64,000 nucleotides of DNA. Source: Flavobacterium lotistagni. GTDB lineage: Bacteria > Bacteroidota > Bacteroidia > Flavobacteriales > Flavobacteriaceae. A program made the position numbers and the translations under genes. The notes under the pieces were generated by a model that was not told the DNA's origin, did not search any database, and was given only the letters and a program-made list of their open reading frames with translations. Positions 47,528-58,300 of this stretch are shown here, in pieces (position 1 is the stretch's first letter; every line of letters starts with the position of its first letter). The stretch lies in contig NZ_JAAJBU010000002.1 in NCBI RefSeq assembly GCF_011392125.1, forward strand, positions 411,285 to 475,284, given 5' to 3'.

Positions 47528-50500
47528 ATGCTGCTTATGAAAATAAATTACTCCGCCAGAAACAGTTTTGGTTTGCTAGATTGTAAATATCTAAAACATC
47601 AAAATTTATATAGTTTAATCAAGATTGTGTTATTGTTGTTTGTTTCTATCAACAGCAATAAGACCGTTGCTCAATGTTTGAACTACCAAGTTTACGAAAG
47701 TTTTAGCACCGCCATTCCCACTTCGGGAGGCACCTGGACAGACAACTCGATGACATACACCACAGTGGCAGCAGCATACTCTGGTTTCAATGAATTGGAG
47801 TTCAACGCAGTCGGAGATTACATTCAAACTCCCATGATTGCTACACCGGGTAGTTTTTCTTTTTATCACAAACGAAATGGGGTAAGTGCAGGAGCTCCGA
47901 AATTTACCGTATTGACTTCTCCTGATGGCACCACTTGGACTGCCAGAGGTTCGGTCACTCCAGGAATTGCTTGGGTAAAATATACTGTCAATCTTTCCGC
48001 CTTAGGTTTAACCAATGTCTATGTTAGAATTTTGGATGAAAGAACCTCAGGCACCGATGCCCGCTGGGTAGATGATGTTGCATGGACTTCAACAGTTAGC
48101 TCAGAAAACACCATCATTCCGTTAATAGCAAACACTTGTGCTCAGACTATCAATTGCGGCACCACTTACAGCTTTACAGACCAAGGTGGCTTCAATGATG
48201 CCTACAACATCTCTAAAGATTACACCATTACTTTTACTCCTTCAGTAGGAACCAATAAAGTCGAGCTTACTTTCAACACTTTTGATTTGCAGTCAGGTGA
48301 AGACGGCATGGTCATTTACAATGGTCCTACTACTGCTTCGCCGGTCATATCCTCAGGGCTTCCAGTAGGTACAAATGCTACCAACTGCCCAGCCGGATCA
48401 TTTTACGGAACCAACAGTCCTGGAACCATTACCTCGACTGATGCCAGTGGCGCGATTACTATTCGCTTTCGCTCTAGTGGAGCAATTAATAATTCTGGTT
48501 GGCTCGCTGGGGTTACTTGTATTTCACCATCGGGTTGCCAAAAACCGACTTTAACCCCTACAACAGCCATCACTTCTACTACAGCAACGCTCAATTGGGC
48601 AGCACCTAGCCCAGCACCAGCAAGCGGATACGAATATGTATATTCAACTGCTAACCTGACGCCTTCCGGATCGGGAACTTTTACTGCTGGAACTTCTGCT
48701 AGCATTAGTGGTTTGACTCCAAATACCGTTTATTATGTTTTCGTTAGAAGTGATTGTGGCAGCGGAGTATACAGCGGATGGACAAGCTCAGGCACCTTCA
48801 CTACTTTGTATCCGCCTTGTGTCGCTCCTGTAGCCCAAGCCAATACTTTTGTATCTGGTACGATTACCGCTACCTCCATAGCAGCTAGCTTTTCTGGTAG
48901 TGCCAACGGCTATTTAGTAGTACAATCTACCAGCGCAACACCACCTTCACAACCTGTAGACGGAACCATTTATACTGCTGGTAATATAGCCACTTTAGGT
49001 GCTGGACTGACTTTTATACAGAGTAATGCTACTACAACTTTTACAGCTACAGCTTTACAAGGTAACACCAATTATTATTATTTTATTTATGCTTATAACA
49101 ACACGACTTGTTCAGGCGGACCAACATACAACGTAAGTGGGCCATTGAATGGATCAGGCGTTACTTGTACAGCGATACCCAATACGGTTGGTACTGCTAG
49201 CGTTACCTCGAGCGGATTTGTTTTAAACTGGACTGCACCCACTGGCGGCTCGGCTTTACCTTTAAGTTATACCGTTCAAATTACCACCGATGCCGGATAT
49301 ACAGCTAATATCGCCGGTTCTCCGTTCACGATTAATGCACCAACCACCACTTTAAGCTTGACCGGATTAAACTCAAACACCACCTATTATTACAGAATAT
49401 TAGCTAGTAATGGTTGTGCAAGTGCGTATGTTACTGGAAACGTGGTTACTTTACTTCCCAACTGTGTGGCACCCGTAAGTCAGGCAAGCGCATTTGTATT
49501 GGGAACACCAACATCTTCTACACTTCCTGCCTCTTTTTCGGGCAGTGCCAATGGCTACTTGGTTGTGAGTTCATTAACCAACACGCCGCCTTCACAACCA
49601 GTGAATGGTACAACTTACAGCGGAGCTAATGTTGGGACGTTAGGGGCCGGCTTTACTTTTGTGCAAAGCAGCGCAAGTACTGCTATAGCCGGAACTGGAC
49701 TCGCGGCAAACACACAATACTATTATTTTATTTATGCTTTCAACAATACGGCTTGTCTTGGAGGTCCGGTATATAATTCCCTTGGGCCATTAGTTGGCTC
49801 AGGAACGACTTTACCTCCTTTTAATGATGAGTGCACTACAGCTATTACACTCACGGTAGGTTCTAGTTGTACTTATACAACTTATTCGAATGCTACTGCG
49901 ACTACTAGTTCAACAACAGGAACTCCGGCTCCGGGTTGTGCGAGTTATTTAGGTAATGACGTTTGGTTTAAAGCTGTGGTACCAGCCAACGGAACTTTGA
50001 TTCTAGATATGCAAACCGGCAGCATGCTCGATTCAGGAATGGCCATTTATTCTGGCAGTTGTGGTGGGCTCACTTTAATTGAGTGCGACGACGACGATAG
50101 TAACAACGGTGCTATGTCATACATCAATAGAAGTGGTCTTACTCCAGGCTCGACAATCTATATTCGAGTTTGGGAATTTAGCAATGACAATAACGGAACT
50201 TTTGGCATTTGCGCCTCAACTCCATCTCCTTGTGTAGCTCCAGCGAGTCAGGCATCGGGTTTTACTCTGGGAACTCCTACAGCCACAGCATTACCCTTTA
50301 CTTTTTCGGGAACAGCTGACCAGTTTTTGGTGGTTCGTTCCTTAACCAACACTCCACCAGCGCAACCCACCAATGGAACCATCTATAATGCCGGGAATAT
50401 TGCATCATTAGGTGGCGGACTGACTTTCATTCAAAACAGTGCAACTCCAAGTGTAAATGACACCAGTGTGAATGGAAATACCCGTTATTACTATTTCATC

Positions 50501-53500
50501 TATGCATACAACAATGCTCCATGTACCGGCGGCCCAATTTATAATGCTTCGGGTGCGCTCTCTGGAAACGGATTGACTTGTGTAGGCGTGCCAAATTCTG
50601 TAACAACCAGCAATTTAACTGCAACCAGTTTTACTTTGAATTGGGTACAACCTGTTGGTGGTGTTTCGGCAGCTATCAACTATACTGTTCAAATTACTAC
50701 CGATGCTGGTTACTCGGCAAATATTCCCGGATCGCCATTTTCTGTGGCCAATCCTACGGTGCTATTAAATGTAACTGGCCTGACAACTGCAACTACTTAT
50801 TATTACAGAATTCTCGCATCAAACGGTTGCAACAGTGCCTATGTAAACGGAAACATCACCACGAGTTGTACTGCGGCCAACATTCCCTATACTCAAAATT
50901 TTGATAGCGTCACCCAGCCGGCCATTCCCGCTTGTTTGGCGACTGAAAATACCAACGGGGATACTAAATTTTGGAAAACCTGCAACAGCACCTCACTAGG
51001 TAACGCAACGGCCATCAACCCTGTATCAGGAACCAACCAAATGGGAATACAATACGATACAGCTAATGCAATGAACGATTGGTTTTATCTGCGCGGATTA
51101 AACCTCACCGGAGGAACGGCCTATCGTTTGACTTTCTATACCAGAGCTTACACATACACTGGTGAAAACGAATTACTCGAAATAAAGTATGGCACCTCGC
51201 CCTCTTCGTCTTCCATGACCACCACCTTGATGCCTACATTTGCTGTTCTTGGAAATGATCCTTACATACAGAAAACGGTAGATTTTATGCCTAGCAGTAG
51301 CGGTATATATTATATTGGTTTTCACGGCGTATCTCCTGCCGATGTTTGGTATTTATTTGTAGATGATGTAACAGTTACATTAAGCCCTTCTTGCTTAACA
51401 CCAACTTTGACAGATACTACTAATATTACGACTTCTTCGGCAACCATTAACTGGTCGGCTCCGCTTATTTTGCCAAGTAATGGTTATCAATATTATGTTT
51501 CAACTAGCAGTACTACACCAACAGTTCCCGGAATAGCAACTACTGCACTCACAGCAAATCTAACAGGCCTAACAGCCAGCACCACTTATTATGTTTTTGT
51601 CAGAAGTGATTGTGGTGGCACCTTCAGCTCTTGGACTGCAGCGGGAAGTTTTTATACCGGATACTGTATCGCTACTTCAACTTCAACAGGTTATTACATT
51701 AATAATTTCTCTACAACAGGAGGCATAGCCAATATTACTAATAATAGTTCCGGACTTTCTGCCAGTGGCTATGGGAATTTTACCGCACAAACCGTTAGTC
51801 AACAACCTTACGGAGTGGTTAATTTCTCTTCTGCTTATGTTGGAGGTACTTTTGGCTTTAATATTTGGATTGATTGGAATAACGATCTCGATTTTAGTGA
51901 TCCGGGTGAAAAGGTATATGGATCGGGTAATTTCAATACTGCCAATACTGGAAGTTTTACGGTTCCGGCGAGCGCAACTGTGGGTAGTCACAGAATGAGA
52001 ATCAGAGCAAATTACTACGATACCAATCCGCAACAATGTGGATCTATTACCTACGGAGAAACCGAAGATTATACCTTCACTGTAGTTGCTTTACCTTGTG
52101 CAGGAAACCCTACGCTTCAGCCGGCCACCGGAATCGGTTTTACTACTGCTACCCTTAACTGGACAGCAGCCAGCCCAGCTCCGGCTAGCGGATATGAATA
52201 TATTTATTCTACCTCAGCTACTGATCCGGTTCCAGCTACTACTCCTACAGGCAGTACTGGTGCTGGAGTAACGACAGTGAATTTAACAGGGCTTACTTCA
52301 GGTATGATATACTATGTTTGGGTACGCTCCAATTGTGGTGCAAACAAAGGGGTTTGGACAGGTCCGATTTCATTTATCACTAATGCCGCTCCACCGGTGA
52401 CCACTAATGGTTCAACTTGTGCTGGCGGGACAGCCACACTAACCGCTACTGGCTCTTGTACCAATCTCACGAATTTGGGTAATACCATCAATGGCGCTTG
52501 GGATGCAACTGGTGATCCGAGAGCCATTCGACCCATCATTTTTATGGCCAACTCGAGCATTTGCGAATTTGACGGCAATGGGCTCACTGCCAATTATACT
52601 TCAATGGATTTTCAGGTAAGCGCAACTGGGTTCTATACTTTTACCATGGCAGCTACTACGGCTTATGATGGAATGGGTTATATTGTTATCAACCCTTTCA
52701 ATCCGGGATACTGTGGTAGCGGTACCTGGATTGTGGGTGACGATGATAGCGGACCTACGACCTACGAACCCATGATGAGTGCGACGCTAAATGCCGGAGT
52801 AACCTATACTTTAATCTCTACGTTATACTCAGGATCCAGCATCACACTAACCAATACGTTCCAATGGAATGTAACAGGACCAGGAACCATATCAGGGGTT
52901 GTAGGAGGAACTGTAGAATGGTATACGGCAGCCAGCGGCGGTATTCCAATTGGTACCGGAACTCCATTCAATCCGGTTGGTGTTTCTGGCTCAGGGCTAA
53001 CCAACACCAATTCACCGGGTACTTATCCTTTTTATGCGGCATGCCCGAATAATCCGACGGTAAGGTCCTTAGGGAATTTTGTTGTCAATGGCCCGACCGC
53101 TGTGATTTCTGGCTCAGGTTCAACTTGCACCGGCAGTGTTCCGATGAGCATTACTTTCACCGGTACCGGACCATGGAATTTCACCTATACAGATGGAACT
53201 ACTCCAGTTACTGTGAATGGAAACACAACCAATCCTTATTTGTTTTCTGTAGCTCCATCTACTCCTAGAACCTATACTTTAACAGCTTTAAGCGATGCCA
53301 ATTGTTCGGCTTTGTCTAGCAACATGACTGGTTCAGGAACAGTAACCGCCTCTAAAAGTTGGAACGGAACGACCTCAGATTGGAATACTGCCAGCAATTG
53401 GAACCCTGTGGGTATTCCAACAGCGACAGATTGTGTGGTCATTCCGAACACAACTATTGACCCTATTATTTCCGGTTCTTCTTATAATGCTTATGCCTAC

Positions 53501-55081
53501 AGTTTAACAATATTGAATGGTGGTATTTTACAAGTCAATTCCGGAAACAATATTACCGTAACAGATATCGTCAATGTAGCCACAGGAGGACAATTCAATC
53601 TTAGTAATTCCGCCAGTTTAGTTCAGATTAATAACGTGGCCAACATTGGCACCATCAATGTCGAACGCATTACACAACCGATGTATCGTTTTGATTATAC
53701 TTATTGGGGATGCCCAGTGACTTTTGCCTCGAACTTTACCTTGGGTATGCTCTCTCCCAATACCCTAAGTGATAAGTTCTATAGCTGGACTCCTACTGTA
53801 GGCAATAGCTTTGGAAACTGGTTTTCTGAAAGTACTGCAACGATCATGAACCCAATAAAAGGTTATATTGTTCGGGCGCCACAGAGTTTCTCTTTTACCC
53901 CGACGGTATTTACCCCTTACACAGCTAATTTCATAGGAACTCCAAACAACGGTGACATTCTTTGTCCGATTTATCACGGAACGCTTGGCCCAAGCAACAA
54001 CAATGATAAATATAATTTGTTAGGAAACCCCTATCCGTCAGCGGTCGATGCACAAGCATTTTTAACAGACCCTGCTAATACGCCCATCATTGACGGAACC
54101 ATTTATTTCTGGACCCACAATTCAGCACCAAGTACTGCTTATGTGGATCCTTTCTATGGTGATTTCGTGATTAATTATACCGATAGTGATTATGCCTCAT
54201 GGAATAGCTTAGGCCCAGTAGGATCCCGTGGCTCAGCAGCTTTATCCGGTGGCGCTACCCCAAATGGATTCATCGGAACCGGACAAGGTTTTTTCACCAA
54301 AAGCACTGGCACAGCGCCGAGTGGTAATCCGGTTACTTTCAAAAACTCCATGCGTGTTACGGGCAATAATGGTCAGTTCTTTAGGCTAACCAATCAACCT
54401 GAAAAGCATAGAGTATGGTTGAATTTATTGAGTCATAGCGGTACTTTCAATCAAATTTTGATTGGTTATATTAATGATGCTACTGAAGGCTGGGACAGAA
54501 ATTACGATGGTGTTCGTTTTACAGATAACAGTAGTTCTACTTTTTATTCTGTAATTCCTGATCGAGAGCTAGTGATACAAGGACGACCTTTGCCTTTTAA
54601 TGATACAGACCAAGTACCTCTTGGTTTCAAAGCTACTGCTCAGGATATGTTCTCTTTGCGTTTGGATCATTTTGATGGTTTGTTTGAGAATCAGGCCATT
54701 TATGTAGAAGATACTTACCTAAATACCATTCACAATTTGAAAGATAGCCCTTATATATTCTCATCAGAAATTGGCAACTTCAATAATCGTTTGGTATTGC
54801 GCTATACCAATTCCACACTTGCCACAAATCTTAACCAAGCGCCTCAAGAAGTAATAGCTTTCATAAATAAAAAGCAGTTAGTTATTGAAGCCGCGAGAGA
54901 TATCAGTCAAGTAGAAGTACACGATTTGGCCGGCAAGCTGGTATATCGTTTTAATCCGCGAACTAGAACCTCAAAAATCAACGAGCCTTTCGATTTTGCG
55001 CAAGGAGTTTATATGGTGAAAATCTATTTGGAAAACCAGATTCAAGTTTCAAAAAAATTGATGAATCACTATAGTCAATAA
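47528..55081 (+). CDS. Giant T9SS-secreted protein, CUB/fibronectin type
   Basis: A 2517-residue secreted protein; the start may be Met1 or Met4. The signal peptide ends near residue 48 (IVLLLFVSINSNKTVA). Domains: a jelly-roll (~51-190), a CUB-like domain (~195-335, GEDGMVIYNGPTTASP), fibronectin type III folds (~338-428, ~1292-1378, ~1525-1618) and three repeats beginning CVAP with PPSQP or PPAQP and NYYYFIYAYNN or variants. Also present are a WFKAVVP domain (~765-900), a MAM/cleaved-adhesin-like jelly-roll (~1112-1288), GEVED (~1379-1520, IWIDWNNDLDFSDPGEKVYG) and a second CUB-like region (~1625-1780). The shared module (~1940-2440) and T9SS sorting domain (~2445-2517, FDFAQGVYMVKIYLENQ) close the protein. 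It is probably surface-exposed; it carries no recognised enzyme domain. Confidence 0.9.
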   Translation: MLLMKINYSARNSFGLLDCKYLKHQNLYSLIKIVLLLFVSINSNKTVAQCLNYQVYESFSTAIPTSGGTWTDNSMTYTTVAAAYSGFNELEFNAVGDYIQTPMIATPGSFSFYHKRNGVSAGAPKFTVLTSPDGTTWTARGSVTPGIAWVKYTVNLSALGLTNVYVRILDERTSGTDARWVDDVAWTSTVSSENTIIPLIANTCAQTINCGTTYSFTDQGGFNDAYNISKDYTITFTPSVGTNKVELTFNTFDLQSGEDGMVIYNGPTTASPVISSGLPVGTNATNCPAGSFYGTNSPGTITSTDASGAITIRFRSSGAINNSGWLAGVTCISPSGCQKPTLTPTTAITSTTATLNWAAPSPAPASGYEYVYSTANLTPSGSGTFTAGTSASISGLTPNTVYYVFVRSDCGSGVYSGWTSSGTFTTLYPPCVAPVAQANTFVSGTITATSIAASFSGSANGYLVVQSTSATPPSQPVDGTIYTAGNIATLGAGLTFIQSNATTTFTATALQGNTNYYYFIYAYNNTTCSGGPTYNVSGPLNGSGVTCTAIPNTVGTASVTSSGFVLNWTAPTGGSALPLSYTVQITTDAGYTANIAGSPFTINAPTTTLSLTGLNSNTTYYYRILASNGCASAYVTGNVVTLLPNCVAPVSQASAFVLGTPTSSTLPASFSGSANGYLVVSSLTNTPPSQPVNGTTYSGANVGTLGAGFTFVQSSASTAIAGTGLAANTQYYYFIYAFNNTACLGGPVYNSLGPLVGSGTTLPPFNDECTTAITLTVGSSCTYTTYSNATATTSSTTGTPAPGCASYLGNDVWFKAVVPANGTLILDMQTGSMLDSGMAIYSGSCGGLTLIECDDDDSNNGAMSYINRSGLTPGSTIYIRVWEFSNDNNGTFGICASTPSPCVAPASQASGFTLGTPTATALPFTFSGTADQFLVVRSLTNTPPAQPTNGTIYNAGNIASLGGGLTFIQNSATPSVNDTSVNGNTRYYYFIYAYNNAPCTGGPIYNASGALSGNGLTCVGVPNSVTTSNLTATSFTLNWVQPVGGVSAAINYTVQITTDAGYSANIPGSPFSVANPTVLLNVTGLTTATTYYYRILASNGCNSAYVNGNITTSCTAANIPYTQNFDSVTQPAIPACLATENTNGDTKFWKTCNSTSLGNATAINPVSGTNQMGIQYDTANAMNDWFYLRGLNLTGGTAYRLTFYTRAYTYTGENELLEIKYGTSPSSSSMTTTLMPTFAVLGNDPYIQKTVDFMPSSSGIYYIGFHGVSPADVWYLFVDDVTVTLSPSCLTPTLTDTTNITTSSATINWSAPLILPSNGYQYYVSTSSTTPTVPGIATTALTANLTGLTASTTYYVFVRSDCGGTFSSWTAAGSFYTGYCIATSTSTGYYINNFSTTGGIANITNNSSGLSASGYGNFTAQTVSQQPYGVVNFSSAYVGGTFGFNIWIDWNNDLDFSDPGEKVYGSGNFNTANTGSFTVPASATVGSHRMRIRANYYDTNPQQCGSITYGETEDYTFTVVALPCAGNPTLQPATGIGFTTATLNWTAASPAPASGYEYIYSTSATDPVPATTPTGSTGAGVTTVNLTGLTSGMIYYVWVRSNCGANKGVWTGPISFITNAAPPVTTNGSTCAGGTATLTATGSCTNLTNLGNTINGAWDATGDPRAIRPIIFMANSSICEFDGNGLTANYTSMDFQVSATGFYTFTMAATTAYDGMGYIVINPFNPGYCGSGTWIVGDDDSGPTTYEPMMSATLNAGVTYTLISTLYSGSSITLTNTFQWNVTGPGTISGVVGGTVEWYTAASGGIPIGTGTPFNPVGVSGSGLTNTNSPGTYPFYAACPNNPTVRSLGNFVVNGPTAVISGSGSTCTGSVPMSITFTGTGPWNFTYTDGTTPVTVNGNTTNPYLFSVAPSTPRTYTLTALSDANCSALSSNMTGSGTVTASKSWNGTTSDWNTASNWNPVGIPTATDCVVIPNTTIDPIISGSSYNAYAYSLTILNGGILQVNSGNNITVTDIVNVATGGQFNLSNSASLVQINNVANIGTINVERITQPMYRFDYTYWGCPVTFASNFTLGMLSPNTLSDKFYSWTPTVGNSFGNWFSESTATIMNPIKGYIVRAPQSFSFTPTVFTPYTANFIGTPNNGDILCPIYHGTLGPSNNNDKYNLLGNPYPSAVDAQAFLTDPANTPIIDGTIYFWTHNSAPSTAYVDPFYGDFVINYTDSDYASWNSLGPVGSRGSAALSGGATPNGFIGTGQGFFTKSTGTAPSGNPVTFKNSMRVTGNNGQFFRLTNQPEKHRVWLNLLSHSGTFNQILIGYINDATEGWDRNYDGVRFTDNSSSTFYSVIPDRELVIQGRPLPFNDTDQVPLGFKATAQDMFSLRLDHFDGLFENQAIYVEDTYLNTIHNLKDSPYIFSSEIGNFNNRLVLRYTNSTLATNLNQAPQEVIAFINKKQLVIEAARDISQVEVHDLAGKLVYRFNPRTRTSKINEPFDFAQGVYMVKIYLENQIQVSKKLMNHYSQ

Positions 55082-55136
55082 ATGTTTCCCTGTAGTGAGC
55101 GATACAAACTCTTAATATTTTGCAAAATATTATAAT

Positions 55137-55164
55137 AAACCTCTTTAATTTAAGAGGTTTTTTT
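55137..55164 (+). terminator. Terminator after the second giant gene
   Basis: AAACCTCTT, a 6-base loop and AAGAGGTTT form a perfect 9-bp stem followed by four more T. It lies 55 bases after the stop codon. Confidence 0.92.
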
Positions 55165-55237
55165 GCTTATAAACAACTGTTTTTTAGAATAATATAATAA
55201 TGCAGTTTTTGAAGTAAAGTTAAAGTTATTAAAAAAT

Positions 55238-55253
55238 TAAATTTGTAATTTTG
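55238..55253 (+). promoter_or_regulatory. Two overlapping-range -7 elements before the third giant gene
   Basis: TAAATTTG (55238-55245) and TAATTTTG (55246-55253) stand back to back; both match TAnnTTTG. The nearest TTG upstream of the first is 26 bases away, slightly outside the usual 17-23. Either could drive the gene at 55310. Confidence 0.5.
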
Positions 55254-55309
55254 TTCGGTTTGACCGCCTTTAAATCAGGCTGCAAATGCTTTTTTTTAAT
55301 AAGAATATT

Positions 55310-58300
55310 ATGGGGAAATATTTATACTTTAAGCTCGTTTTTGGGTTCGTTTTATTGTTCAGTGCTTCGCAAGTTCAAGCGCAAAACAACTGGGACGGAG
55401 ACAATGCATTGGGTGAATTCATACTTTGCAACAACTGGTTTGGCGATGTATGCCCTGTGACTTGGAATGCTACAACCGATTTAAACATTCAATTAAGAAA
55501 TGGCCCACAAACCACAATGTACCTCAATTATGGCGGATGGATAGACATCAACAACCTGACTTATTTCGCTAGTTACACTCCGTCAGTGAATCAATTTGAT
55601 GCTGATGGACCATTCGGCAGTGAAAACGGAATTAATTTTTACGGTAAAATTGAAAACTATTCCCCTAACCATACCCAAGTTTTTAATCTGCCTTTTCACG
55701 GGCGAAATGCCACAGTTATAGAAATCAATCCAATTAACGGTGGATTTACTTTCAATCGCCCAATTTACAATTCCGGTAACCGAAACTTTCATGTGTATGG
55801 TCCGAATTCCAGAAAAATTACCCTCAACAGTTATCCCGAAGGTAATGGTTCTGTAGGATTTTATCTCAAACAATACTCTATTGTAGAGGTGAATTATAAC
55901 AATGTAGCTTCTTTATCTGGTGGCTATTTTGTTGAAGAAGGCGAACTTTGGGTCGAATCGAATGGCGTTATTCAGGGCGGAATCCAAGTTGGAAACGGCA
56001 ATGCTCTGGTAAACAAACTCTACATCAGCAATCCAACTACACCTACTACAGTGGCCAACAACATCGTAGTCCCTGCGAATTCTACCAATGCCACAATTGG
56101 TTCTTTGAACACTTCCAATACCCACACTTATTCAGGAACAATTAACCTGAACAACAATACAGTCAACTTTGATGTAGTCAGCGCTGGTGGTAGCGTGAAT
56201 TTTACCAATACGATTTCTGGAAGCGGTGGGTTGCGTAAAATCAGCCCAGGATTGGTGCGGTTATCTGGCTCAAATTCTTATACTGGAAATACTACCATTA
56301 ACGCAGGAACATTACAATATGGAGCAGCCAACGCAATCGCAAATACAAGTAATGTTATTCTTAATGGAGGTAAATTCAGTACCGGAGCTGCTGTAGGTTT
56401 TAGCGACACCGTTGGTACTTTGGCCTTGACCGACAATTCAACAATCGAACTCGGTTCAGGCAACCATATCTTGACTTTCGCTGCCAGTAATGCCGTTGCC
56501 TGGACCGCCGGAAGAACACTAACCATTACCGGTTGGACCAACAGTTGTACGGGAGCCAAAATTTTTGTTGGCACTAACAACACCGGACTCACAGCGGGCC
56601 AATTGGCTCAAATTACTTTTCAAGGTTATTTACCCGGAGCGAGTATCAGCACTACCGGCGAATTGATTCCGGGAAATGTAACTCTCACGGCCACCGGCGG
56701 CACACTATTAGGAAATTACAATACCCTCAGCGCGGCCTTTACTGCCATCAATGCAGGAACGCATACAGGGGTTTTGGTGATGTCAGTTTTGAATGATATT
56801 AATGAAGGAGCCAATACCGCCACTTTGAATCATAACGCCGCGATGACTTCTCTTCTAATTCAACCTGATGGGTGTGCTGCTAGAACCATCACTGGTACAG
56901 GAACTGGTAGTGCAGGAACTCCTTTGATTGATTTTAGCGGTGCTGATTTTGTGACCATTGACGGCTTAAATGCTGGTGGAAACAGTTTAACCATCAGTAA
57001 CACCAGTACTTCAAATACTTCAGGAACTTGTACTATTCGTTTTATTACTGATGCCTCCAACAACCATATTTATCGGACCTCCATTTTGGGCTCAGCTACG
57101 ATGACTGCCGGAACTAATGGCGGTAATATTTGGTTTGCTACTAGAGGTTTACCAACCAATACTGGTAACGATAATAATAGTGTTGAATTTTGTAATATCG
57201 GACCGGCTGGCTCCAATTTGCCGTCCAAAGGAATTTATTTCTCAGGAACCCCTGGCTTTGAAAACAACAACATTACAATTGACAATAATAATATCTATGA
57301 CTATTTCAGTGCTGCAGTAGAATCTGCCGGTGTTTACATCACTACTGGGTCTACTTTAGTGACTATTACTAACAACAAGTTCTACCAAAGCGCTACCCGA
57401 ACCCAAACCACCGGTGTCGTTCATTCAGGAATTAAAATAGCCAATGCTTCCGGGAATGGCTTTTCTATAGCTTCCAACACTATTGGTTATGCCAATTCAT
57501 CCGGAACCGGAACTTATAATTTCGTAGGGATTGCGAATTCGATTTTTACGCCAATTACCTTGTCTGTAGCATCAGCTAGTGTACAAGGAAATACAATCGC
57601 AGGAATTGCACACAATACCTCAACAGCAACTTTTTCCGGGGTCAATATGTTTGCCGGAATCAACGTGACTGCAGGAAATGTCAATATCGGAAACGCTTCA
57701 GGAAACACTATTGGTTTACCAGCAGCACCCATCACTTTCAATGCGACTGCTGGAGTTGGAGGAACTTTATGCGGTATCAACATGACCGGAACTGGTGCAG
57801 TCAGTATTCAGAACAACACTATACAATCCATTACTACAACAGGTGTTGCAGCCGCGGCTTTTAATTTTACCGGAATCAACACTGCAGGTGCTGGAGTTTA
57901 CACCATTACAAACAACACCATAGGACATACTCTTGCTGCCAATAGTATCAATATTGGAGCGTTGGGGGTAACCACTACTGCCAGCACATTTACAGGAATT
58001 AACTCCACCGCCACGGGTTCGCCACTTACTATTGGAGCTTCTGGAGCTTCGAACATCATCCAAAATATTACCTTGAATGCTGTAGCTGCCAACAACTTTA
58101 ATGGTATCAGTACTTCAGGGGCTATCAGTGGGAATCTCACAAACACTTATAATAGTATCCGAGGAATTCGTTTTGCCGCTGCCAGCACAACAGCTTCGAA
58201 TTTCACAGGAATCATCAATTCGGGAGCAGTAACGGGTACTATCAACATCAGCAATAATAATTTGGGAATTGCTGGTACTGATTTGGTTACTTATGTTGCA